Assembly (NCBI RefSeq): GCF_014655595.1
Contig: NZ_BNBL01000007.1
Span: forward strand, 325,909 to 389,908
Length of the DNA stretch: 64,000 bases
Direction of reading: 5' to 3'
DNA from: Streptomyces griseocarneus
GTDB lineage: Bacteria; Actinomycetota; Actinomycetes; Streptomycetales; Streptomycetaceae
Shown here piece by piece: positions 17,924 through 25,211 of this stretch. Under the pieces are notes generated by a model, which worked only from the letters and a program-made list of their open reading frames with translations, did no database searches and was not told where the DNA came from. Every line of letters begins with the position of its first letter. Within the stretch, counting starts at the first letter, position 1. The position numbers and the translations under genes are program-made.

Positions 17924-19251
17924 GCGCCGGCACCTCCGAAGTCCCGGGAGCGGCGGTGGACTTCGCGCACGACGAGCCTCCGGAGCAGCGGCGGATCCTG
18001 ACCGTCCTGGTGCTCGCCCAGCTGCTCAGCGGTGCGGGACTGGCGGCGGGGATCACCGTCGGCGCGCTGCTCGGCGAGGAGATGCTGGGCTCCACCGGCC
18101 TCGCCGGCGTGCCCAGCGCCCTGTTCACGGCGGGCGCCGCCGTCGGGGCGGTCGGCGTGGGCCGGCTGTGCCAGCGCCGGGGCCGCCGCCCCGGGCTCGC
18201 CGTGGGCTACGCCACCGGCGCGGTCGGCAGCCTCGGGGTCGTCGCGGCGGCCGCCCTCGACGACGTACCGCTGCTGTTCCTCTCGCTCCTGGTCTACGGG
18301 GCCGGGACCGCCACCAACCTGCTGGCCCGGTACGCGGGCGTGGACGTGGCCGCGCCCGCGCGCCGCGGCCGGGCGGCGGGCCTGGTGCTGTTCGCCACCA
18401 CCCTCGGCGCGGTCATCGGCCCCACCCTGGTGACGGTCACCGGCGACGTGGCGCACGGCTGGGGCATCCCCCGCCTCGCCGGGCCCTTCCTGCTGGCCGC
18501 GGGAGCCTTCGCGGCGGCCACCGTCATCCTGGGGGTGTTCCTGCGCCCCGACCCGCTGCACCTGGCCCGCGAGCGGGCCGCCCGCGCGGCGGCGCCCCGG
18601 GCCACGGACGAGCCGGAGGCCGCCCCGGCCGGCCGGGGGCACGCGCGCGGCGTCGCCACCGGCACCGCGGTCATGATCCTCAGCCAGCTCGCGATGATCG
18701 CGATCATGACGATGACGCCCGTCCACATGCGGGCGCACGGCCACGACACGCAGGCCGCCGGGCTCGTCATCGCCCTCCACGTGGGGGCCATGTTCCTGCC
18801 CTCGCCGCTGACCGGCTACCTCGTCGACCGCCTCGGCCGGGTGCGCGTCGCCCTCGCCTCCGGCGTCACCCTGCTCGCCGCCGGGCTCCTCGCCGCCCTG
18901 GCCCCGCCGCACTCGGCGGCCGCGCTCGCGGTGGCGCTCGTGCTGCTGGGCCTCGGCTGGAACCTCGGCTTCGTCAGCGGCACCGCCATCGTCGCCGACT
19001 CCGTGCCGCTGGCCACCCGTGCCTCCACGCAGGGCCTGGTCGACGTCGGCATCTCGCTGGCCGGCGCCACCGGCGGGATGGCCTCCGGGCTGGTCGTCGC
19101 GCACGGCGGCTTCCCCGTGCTGGCGGTGGGCGGGGGAGTCCTCGCGCTGGCGATCGTGCCCGTCCTCGCCCTGACGGGCCGCCCGTCACACCCCCTTGGC
19201 GGAAGCCACAAACGCCCTCCCGGCCGCCCTGGGAGAAGTCACAGAATGTGA
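17920..19251 (+). CDS. MFS transporter, probable exporter of the cassette product
   Basis: Encodes 443 residues and overlaps the preceding gene by ATGA. About twelve hydrophobic segments are visible, with the cytoplasmic loop RLCQRRGRRPG after the second pair (MFS motif A-like) and a long Arg/Ala-rich central loop (about residues 210-250). The C-terminal tail is basic and proline-rich. The family exports small molecules by proton antiport. Position at the end of a co-translated set suggests that it exports the processed peptide or gives self-resistance, but import of a precursor is not excluded. Confidence 0.85.
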   Translation: MSAGTSEVPGAAVDFAHDEPPEQRRILTVLVLAQLLSGAGLAAGITVGALLGEEMLGSTGLAGVPSALFTAGAAVGAVGVGRLCQRRGRRPGLAVGYATGAVGSLGVVAAAALDDVPLLFLSLLVYGAGTATNLLARYAGVDVAAPARRGRAAGLVLFATTLGAVIGPTLVTVTGDVAHGWGIPRLAGPFLLAAGAFAAATVILGVFLRPDPLHLARERAARAAAPRATDEPEAAPAGRGHARGVATGTAVMILSQLAMIAIMTMTPVHMRAHGHDTQAAGLVIALHVGAMFLPSPLTGYLVDRLGRVRVALASGVTLLAAGLLAALAPPHSAAALAVALVLLGLGWNLGFVSGTAIVADSVPLATRASTQGLVDVGISLAGATGGMASGLVVAHGGFPVLAVGGGVLALAIVPVLALTGRPSHPLGGSHKRPPGRPGRSHRM

Positions 19252-19253
19252 CT
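19237..19253. promoter_or_regulatory. Perfect 17-bp palindrome AGTCACA-GAA-TGTGACT before guaB1
   Basis: The arms AGTCACA and TGTGACT flank GAA. The site overlaps the last codons and stop of the MFS gene and lies about 125 bases before the guaB1 ATG. The half-sites are in the opposite orientation to a Crp site. It may be an operator for guaB1 or part of the end of the upstream transcript. Confidence 0.4.
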
Positions 19254-19377
19254 CATATTGGCCAGAACGCAGGAGCATCATGGATGATGGGTCCAGGAAC
19301 CTCAGCCCGATCCGGCGCTGGTTCGGTGCTGACTCCCCACCCGCTTTGTACTCAAAACCGCAGGTGAGAGAGCCAGT

Positions 19378-20820
19378 ATGCGTTTCCTTAACGACCAGAA
19401 GCCGCCGTACGACCTGACGTACGACGACGTGTTCATGGTGCCGAGCCGCTCCGCGGTCGGTTCCCGCCAGGGTGTGGACCTCTCCGCACCGGACGGCACG
19501 GGTACGACCATCCCGCTCGTCGTCGCCAACATGACCGCGATCGCCGGCCGCCGCATGGCCGAGACGGTCGCCCGCCGCGGTGGCCTCGTCGTCATCCCCC
19601 AGGACATCCCGATCGAGGTCGTCACCGACGTCATCTCCTGGGTCAAGAGCCGCCACCTGGTGCTCGACACCCCCATCGTCCTCGCGCCGACCCAGACCGT
19701 CGCCGACGCGCTGTCCCTGCTGCCCAAGCGGGCCCACGGCGCCGGTGTGGTCGTCGACGACCAGCAGCGCCCCGTCGGCGTCGTCACCGAGCACGACCTG
19801 ACCGGCGTGGACCGCTTCACCCAGCTGTCCGAGGTCATGTCCACCGAGCTGCTGCTCCTGGACGCCGACATCGACCCGCGCGAGGCCTTCAACACCCTCG
19901 ACGCCGCCCACCGCAAGCTGGCGCCCGCCGTCGACAAGGACGGCAAGCTGGCCGGCATCCTCACCCGCAAGGGCGCCCTGCGCGCCACGCTCTACACCCC
20001 CGCCACCGACGCGGACGGCAAGCTGCGCATCGCCGCCGCCGTCGGCATCAACGGCGACGTGGCCGGCAAGGCCAAGGCGCTGCTGGCGGCCGGTGCGGAC
20101 ACCATCGTGGTGGACACCGCGCACGGTCACCAGGAGTCGATGATCGCCGCGATCAAGGCCGTCCGGGCGCTCGACCCGCAGGTCCCGATCGTCGCGGGCA
20201 ACATCGTCGCCGCCGAGGGCGTGCGCGACCTCATCGAGGCCGGCGCCGACATCATCAAGGTCGGTGTGGGCCCCGGCGCCATGTGCACCACCCGCATGAT
20301 GACCGGCGTGGGCCGCCCGCAGTTCTCCGCGGTGCTCGAGTGCGCCGCCGAGGCCAAGAAGTACGGCAAGCACGTGTGGGCCGACGGTGGCGTCCGTCAC
20401 CCCCGCGACGTGGCCATGGCCCTCGCGGCCGGCGCCTCCAACGTCATGGTCGGCTCCTGGTTCGCGGGCACCTACGAGTCCCCGGGCGACCTCCAGCAGA
20501 CCGCCGACGGCCGGCTGTACAAGGAGTCCTTCGGCATGGCCTCCGCGCGCGCGGTGCGCAACCGCACCTCCGAGGAGTCGGCGTACGACCGCGCCCGCAA
20601 GGGCCTCTTCGAGGAGGGCATCTCCACCTCCCGCATGTTCCTCGACCCGGCCCGCCCGGGCGTCGAGGACCTGATCGACTCGATCATCGCGGGCGTCCGC
20701 TCCTCCTGCACCTACGCGGGCGCGGGCTCCCTCGAGGAGTTCGCCGAGCGTGCCGTCGTCGGCGTCCAGAGCGCCGCCGGCTACGCCGAGGGCAAGCCGC
20801 TGCACGCCAGCTGGCAGTAA
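19378..20820 (+). CDS. guaB1: GuaB1-family IMP dehydrogenase-related protein, probable GMP reductase
   Basis: Encodes 480 residues. It has the IMPDH/GMPR barrel with an inserted CBS pair (about residues 95-205, TPIVLAPTQTVADALSLL to KLAGILTRKGALRA). The catalytic cysteine loop is GVGPGAMCTTRMMTGVGRP, and the nucleotide-binding segment is VWADGGVRHPRDVAMALAAG. This subfamily differs from true GuaB and is known in mycobacteria and streptomycetes as a GMP reductase, converting GMP to IMP in purine salvage. The start follows a GAGAG ribosome site. It ends with a clear terminator. Confidence 0.9.
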   Translation: MRFLNDQKPPYDLTYDDVFMVPSRSAVGSRQGVDLSAPDGTGTTIPLVVANMTAIAGRRMAETVARRGGLVVIPQDIPIEVVTDVISWVKSRHLVLDTPIVLAPTQTVADALSLLPKRAHGAGVVVDDQQRPVGVVTEHDLTGVDRFTQLSEVMSTELLLLDADIDPREAFNTLDAAHRKLAPAVDKDGKLAGILTRKGALRATLYTPATDADGKLRIAAAVGINGDVAGKAKALLAAGADTIVVDTAHGHQESMIAAIKAVRALDPQVPIVAGNIVAAEGVRDLIEAGADIIKVGVGPGAMCTTRMMTGVGRPQFSAVLECAAEAKKYGKHVWADGGVRHPRDVAMALAAGASNVMVGSWFAGTYESPGDLQQTADGRLYKESFGMASARAVRNRTSEESAYDRARKGLFEEGISTSRMFLDPARPGVEDLIDSIIAGVRSSCTYAGAGSLEEFAERAVVGVQSAAGYAEGKPLHASWQ

Positions 20821-20846
20821 GCCTCACGGCTCCTCACGGCTCCCGA

Positions 20847-20884
20847 AAGGGGCGCGGTCCGATTCCGGACCGCGCCCCTTTTTT
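20847..20884 (+). terminator. Intrinsic terminator after guaB1
   Basis: A 15-bp GC-rich stem (20847-20861 with 20866-20880) is followed by six Ts (20879-20884). It is one of the most classical rho-independent terminators in the window. Confidence 0.92.
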
Positions 20885-21150
20885 GCTCGCCATGTACCGA
20901 TTCATAACGCGACGTGCAACGATCGCCCGTTTCGAATCCCCGGACGCAATGATCCACCGGGCATACGCAAGAATGGTGCATTACGAGCGCGGCCCCTCAC
21001 CTCGTAGGGTCTGCGCAGAACGTGGAGTGGCGGGTACCGCTTGCTCGGCGGTACCCCTCGCTACGGGTTTGCTCTGCCATGCCGGCGCGCCCTGGGTACC
21101 GCCGTCGGCCGTCGCTCCCGACCGGATCCCCCCGACCGGCAGTGATGAAC
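20885..21150. other. Intergenic region before the amino-acid permease
   Basis: No gene is seen. It contains an inverted repeat GGGTACCGC (21032-21040) and GCGGTACCC (21048-21056) with a seven-base loop, which could be an operator or a leader hairpin. The segment 20890-20980 is A/T-richer than its surroundings and may hold the permease promoter. Confidence 0.4.
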
Positions 21151-21180
21151 GGAGCGACCCCTGTGGGAGCGACCCCAGTG
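21151..21180 (+). repeat. Tandem 15-bp duplication of a ribosome site plus GTG start
   Basis: GGAGCGACCCCTGTG (21151-21165) is followed at once by GGAGCGACCCCAGTG (21166-21180). Each unit carries GGAG eight bases before a GTG, and the two GTGs are in frame with the permease, so the initiation region appears duplicated. Confidence 0.8.
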
Positions 21181-22893
21181 TTGGACAAAGGCGCAGCGCC
21201 AGCCGCCGCCACCGGCGACGACCAGCGTGCCCCGCTGCCGACCAGCGGCTTCGGCACGCGCCTGATGCGCCGCAAGCCCGTCGAGCGCCTGGTCGCCGAG
21301 GGCGGCCAGGGCGAGGGCGGCTCGCTGCGTCGCTCGCTCGGCATGTGGCAGCTGACGATGATCAGCATCGGCGCCACGCTGGGCACCGGCATCTTCGTGG
21401 TACTCGGTTCGGCGGTCCCCAGCGCCGGCCCCGCCGTGGTGATCTCGTTCGTCATCGCGGGCCTCACCGCGCTCTTCTCGGCGCTGTCCTACGCGGAGCT
21501 GGCCGGCACCATCCCGGTCTCCGGCTCCTCGTACTCCTACGCCTACGCCACCCTGGGCGAGATCGTCGCCTGGGTCTGCGGCTGGTGCCTGATCCTCGAG
21601 TACGGCGTCTCCGTCGCGGCGGTCGCCGTCGGCTGGGGCCAGTACCTCAATGAGCTCCTCGAGGGCACGATCGGCGTCACCATCCCCGACTGGATGGCCA
21701 ACCCGCCCGGCGTGGACGGCGGCATCTTCAACCTGCCCGCCCTGCTCGTCGTGCTGCTGTGCATGGCGTTCCTGCTCGGCGGTGCCAAGGAGAGCGCCCG
21801 CGCCAACACCATCATGGTCGGCGTGAAGATCGTGGCCCTGCTGCTCTTCTGCGCCGTCGCCTTCACCGGCATCCGCGCGGGCAACTACGCCCCGTTCATG
21901 CCGCTGGGCCTGGGCGGCGTCAGCGCCGCCGGCGCCACGCTGTTCTTCTCCTACATCGGCTTCGACGCCGCCTCCACCGCGGGCGAGGAGGCCAAGGACC
22001 CCAAGCGGGACCTGCCCAAGGCCATCATGCTCTCGCTGCTGATCGTCACCGCGCTGTACGTGCTGGTCGCGGCGATCGCCGTCGGTGCCATGCCGTGGGA
22101 CAAGTTCGAGGGCTCCGAGGCCGCGCTCGCCGGCATCATGAAGGACGTCACCGGCCAGGGCTTCTGGTCCGTCTTCCTCGCCGCCGGCGCCGTCATCGCC
22201 ATCGCCAGCGTCGTGCTGACCGTGCTCTACGGCCAGACCCGCATCCTCTTCGCGATGTCCCGCGACGGTCTGGTGCCCAAGCGCTTCGCCAAGGTGAGCC
22301 CGAAGGGCGTGCCGGTCGCCAACACCGTGATCGTCTCGGTCTTCTGCGGCGTGCTCGCCGCCGCCGTACCGCTCGCCCAGCTCGCGGACGCCACCAGCAT
22401 CGGCACGCTCTTCGCCTTCGCCCTGGTCAATGTCGCCGTCATCGTGCTGCGGTTCACCCGCCCCACCATGAAGCGCAGCTTCCGGGTACCGCTTTCGGGT
22501 GTGCGTGTTCCCTTCGGTGACACCACCGTGCCGCTGGCCCCGGTCTTCCCCGCGATCGGCTTCGCGCTGTGCGTCTACATGATGTTCAGCCTGGACGTCG
22601 TGACCTGGGAGGTCTTCGGCGGCTGGATGCTGCTCGGCCTGGTGATCTACTTCGCCTACGGCATGCGCAGCTCCCGCCTGGCCCGTGAGGCCGCGGGGGA
22701 GCAGGGGACGGCCGGGATCGCCCAGGAGGCGCCCGAGGCCGCCGAGCAGGCCACCGAGGCCGCCCCGAAGGCGTCCGCGGCCGCCGCGAAGGCGTCCGAG
22801 GCTCCGGCGAAGAGCCAGAAGGCCGCCGCGAGCCCCCGCAAGGCCGCCGGCAAGGCGCCCGCGAAGGCCCGGAAGACTTCTGTGAAGAAGTGA
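21178..22893 (+). CDS. APC-family amino-acid permease with histone-H1-like C-terminal tail
   Basis: Encodes 571 residues if started at the second GTG; GTG 21163 or ATG 21145 would add 5 or 11 residues. The APC signature is MISIGATLGTGIFVVLGSAVP in the first helix, with about twelve membrane segments, SYIGFDAASTAGEEAKDPKR in the sixth to seventh helix region, and the general shape of cationic amino-acid transporters. The last 70 residues are cytoplasmic and built of Ala/Lys/Glu/Pro repeats (KASAAAAKASEAPAKSQKAA) resembling histone H1 tails. An amino-acid monooxygenase and amidase pair lies a few kilobases downstream, so a basic amino acid is a reasonable but unproven substrate. Confidence 0.88.
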   Translation: MLDKGAAPAAATGDDQRAPLPTSGFGTRLMRRKPVERLVAEGGQGEGGSLRRSLGMWQLTMISIGATLGTGIFVVLGSAVPSAGPAVVISFVIAGLTALFSALSYAELAGTIPVSGSSYSYAYATLGEIVAWVCGWCLILEYGVSVAAVAVGWGQYLNELLEGTIGVTIPDWMANPPGVDGGIFNLPALLVVLLCMAFLLGGAKESARANTIMVGVKIVALLLFCAVAFTGIRAGNYAPFMPLGLGGVSAAGATLFFSYIGFDAASTAGEEAKDPKRDLPKAIMLSLLIVTALYVLVAAIAVGAMPWDKFEGSEAALAGIMKDVTGQGFWSVFLAAGAVIAIASVVLTVLYGQTRILFAMSRDGLVPKRFAKVSPKGVPVANTVIVSVFCGVLAAAVPLAQLADATSIGTLFAFALVNVAVIVLRFTRPTMKRSFRVPLSGVRVPFGDTTVPLAPVFPAIGFALCVYMMFSLDVVTWEVFGGWMLLGLVIYFAYGMRSSRLAREAAGEQGTAGIAQEAPEAAEQATEAAPKASAAAAKASEAPAKSQKAAASPRKAAGKAPAKARKTSVKK

Positions 22894-23014
22894 TCTTCGC
22901 CCGCGGCGCCCTATGATCCCTGGCTGCCGGGTCCGCTCTTCGCGGACCCGGCGGCCATTCGGGCATTCGACGGCCCCGGCCCGGCCGCCCGGGGCACGGA
23001 AGGGATCACATCCG

Positions 23015-23581
23015 ATGAGCAGCCCCCACCTCCTGCTGACCGGCGACCGCCTCGCCCTGGGCATGCCCCGCGACGAGATGCTCGCCGAGTACCACAAATG
23101 GGAGACCGACCCCGGCACGATCCTCGGCCGGGGCAGCCGCTTCCCCCAGGCCTGGGAGGCCCACGCCGAGGAGTGGGACCGGCAGCTCGACGACCGCGAC
23201 CACGCCCGGTTCGAGGTCGTCCGCCTGAAGGACAAGCAGCCCATCGGCCTGACCGCGCTGCGCGTCGACCCCAGGGAGCGCAGGGCCGAGTTCACGATCT
23301 TCCTGGCCCCGCACCAGCGCGGCAAGCGCTTCGCCGAGGAGGCCACCCGGCTCACCCTGGACTGGGGCTTCCACCTGGCCGGGCTGCGGGCCGTCTGGCT
23401 GAAGGTCCTCGAGCCCAACCGGGCCGGGATCACCGCCTTCGAGAAGGCCGGTTTCCGGCCCACCGGCCGCTTCCGCAAGTCGGGCCACTGGCTGGGCCAG
23501 CACGTCGACGAAGTGCTGATGGACGCTCTCATCGAAGAATTCCCCGGACCCTCCGCCATGTGCACCGCACTGGGCACCTGA
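23015..23581 (+). CDS. GNAT-family N-acetyltransferase
   Basis: Encodes 188 residues, with GGAAGGGA upstream of the ATG. It has the RimJ/RimL-like layout: LTGDRLALGMPRDEML at the start, EFTIFLAPHQRGKRFAEEAT as the acetyl-CoA pyrophosphate loop (here QRGKRFA, a variant of Q/RxxGxG/A), then LKVLEPNRAGITAFEKAGF. The acceptor is unknown and could be a protein N-terminus or a small amine. It stands alone between the permease and the AsnC regulator. Confidence 0.85.
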   Translation: MSSPHLLLTGDRLALGMPRDEMLAEYHKWETDPGTILGRGSRFPQAWEAHAEEWDRQLDDRDHARFEVVRLKDKQPIGLTALRVDPRERRAEFTIFLAPHQRGKRFAEEATRLTLDWGFHLAGLRAVWLKVLEPNRAGITAFEKAGFRPTGRFRKSGHWLGQHVDEVLMDALIEEFPGPSAMCTALGT

Positions 23582-23678
23582 CGTCCGGATGGGCACCCGC
23601 CGGGCGGGACCATCCCCGGGCGCGTGATCTACTGCTGGTAACGACAGCAGGTTCCCGTAGAAATGTGATCCACCCGCC

Positions 23679-24134
23679 GTGCGATTGAATGAGCTCGACG
23701 AACGCATCGTGCATGCCCTGGCCGAGGATGCCAGGCGCTCCTACGCCGACATCGGCGCGGAGGTCGGCCTGTCGGCCCCCGCAGTCAAACGGCGCGTGGA
23801 CAGGCTGCGCGCCGAGGGGGCCATCACGGGATTCACCGTCCGGGTGGACCCGGCGGCGCTCGGCTGGGAGACCGAGGGCTTCATCGAGCTCTACTGCCGC
23901 CGCAACACCTCGCCCGAGGCGATCCACCGCGGACTCACGCGCTACCCCGAGGTGGCGTCCGCCTCCACCGTCACGGGCGAGGCCGACGCCATCGTCCAGA
24001 TCTTCGCCTCCGACATGCGCCACTTCGAGCGGGTCCTCGAGCGCATCGCCGGCGAGCCCTTCGTGGAGCGCACCAAGTCGGTGCTGGTGCTCTCGCCGCT
24101 GCTGCGCCGCTTCAGCTCCGGCGCCCCCTCCTGA
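23679..24134 (+). CDS. Lrp/AsnC-family transcriptional regulator
   Basis: Encodes 151 residues from GTG 23679. The N-terminal helix-turn-helix is LNELDERIVHALAEDARRSY then IGAEVGLSAPAVKRRVDRL. The C-terminal RAM ligand-binding domain contains GEADAIVQIFASDMRHFERV. These proteins form octamers, bind amino acids and often control the next catabolic genes. Three identical octamers between this gene and the following amidase gene are plausible operators. The ribosome site is weak. Confidence 0.92.
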   Translation: MRLNELDERIVHALAEDARRSYADIGAEVGLSAPAVKRRVDRLRAEGAITGFTVRVDPAALGWETEGFIELYCRRNTSPEAIHRGLTRYPEVASASTVTGEADAIVQIFASDMRHFERVLERIAGEPFVERTKSVLVLSPLLRRFSSGAPS

Positions 24135-24187
24135 TCCGGGCCGTCCCTTCCGCGGACATCCTCTTCCGGTGATCCGCCCGGGCCCCT

Positions 24188-24248
24188 GCGCAACGAATCG
24201 CCGCGCCGGGCCCGAAACGCGCAACGTTTTTGCCGTCGCCGCGCAACG
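24188..24248 (+). promoter_or_regulatory. Three direct GCGCAACG octamers, candidate AsnC-type operator
   Basis: Exact copies lie at 24188-24195, 24219-24226 and 24241-24248. Spacings of 31 and 22 bases are near three and two helical turns, which would place the copies on one face of DNA, as expected for an Lrp-type oligomer. They lie between the AsnC gene and the amidase gene. Confidence 0.5.
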
Positions 24249-24353
24249 TCCATGCCTTGTCCAGGTCAGAGCCGGAACCGTACCGTCGAGACGCCTACAC
24301 GAATGCGTGTTTGACCCGGCCCCGCCGCATGGCCCCACCGCGAAAGAGGACGC

Positions 24354-25154
24354 ATGACGCCGCTGCGCATCGCGCTGTACCAAGGCCCCAGCGGCGTTCC
24401 CGCGTCCACCGCCGACAGCCTGGCCGCCCTGTCCGACGCCGCCCGCCGGGCCGCGGACGCCGGCGCCCGGCTGCTGCTCACCAATGAGCTGTACCTGACC
24501 GGCTACGCCCTCGGCCCCGCCGTCCGCGACCTCGCCGAGCCCGCCGACGGCCCGGCAGCGCGGGCGGTCGCCGCGATCGCCGCGGAGCACGGCCTGGCCG
24601 TCGGTTTCGGCTATCCCGAGCGCGACGGCGAGACGGTCTTCAACTCGCTGCAGATCGTCGGCCCCGACGGAGGCCGCCTCGCGAACTACCGCAAGGCCCA
24701 CCTCTTCGGCGACTACGAGACGACCTTCTTCACCCCCGGCGACCAGGCCGTGGTCCAGGCGGACCTCGACGGCGTCCGCCTCGGCCTGCTGATCTGCTAC
24801 GACGTGGAATTCCCGGAGGCCGTGCGCGCCCACGCGCTGGCCGGGACCGAGCTGCTGCTCGTGCCGACCGCGCTGATGCGCCCGTACGAGATCGTTCCGC
24901 AGACGATCGTGCCGGCCCGGGCGTGGGAGAGCCAGCTCTACATCGCGTACGCCAACCGCTGCGGCGACGAGGGCGACTTCGCCTTCGCCGGCCTGTCCTG
25001 CCTGGCCGCCCCCGACGGGACCGTACGGGCCCGGGCCGGCGCCGGCGAGGACCTGATCGTCGCCGACGTGGACCCGGGGCTGCTGAAGGCCTCGCGCGCG
25101 GAGAACACCTACCTGAGCGACCGCCGCCCCGAGCTCTACGCCTCGCTCATCTAG
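24354..25154 (+). CDS. Carbon-nitrogen hydrolase, DavA-like amidase
   Basis: Encodes 266 residues of the nitrilase superfamily. The Glu-Lys-Cys triad is visible: TNELYLTGYALG, NYRKAHLFGDYE and LLICYDVEFPEAVRAHALAG. Length and order match single-domain aliphatic amidases such as 5-aminovaleramidase (DavA, about 264 residues). The next gene is a DavB-like flavin monooxygenase, which produces an amide from an amino acid; together they would convert an amino acid to the one-carbon-shorter acid. GAGGA precedes the ATG. Without the neighbour the substrate would be unassigned. Confidence 0.82.
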   Translation: MTPLRIALYQGPSGVPASTADSLAALSDAARRAADAGARLLLTNELYLTGYALGPAVRDLAEPADGPAARAVAAIAAEHGLAVGFGYPERDGETVFNSLQIVGPDGGRLANYRKAHLFGDYETTFFTPGDQAVVQADLDGVRLGLLICYDVEFPEAVRAHALAGTELLLVPTALMRPYEIVPQTIVPARAWESQLYIAYANRCGDEGDFAFAGLSCLAAPDGTVRARAGAGEDLIVADVDPGLLKASRAENTYLSDRRPELYASLI

Positions 25155-25211
25155 ACCACGGGCCCTGCCCGCCCCCTGCCCCACCCCCCTGCCAGTAGGA
25201 GAGTCCAGCCG

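Noticed and set aside
20926..20946. A tRNA T-loop-like GTTTCGAATCCCC
   Set aside because: No matching acceptor, D or anticodon arms can be built around it.
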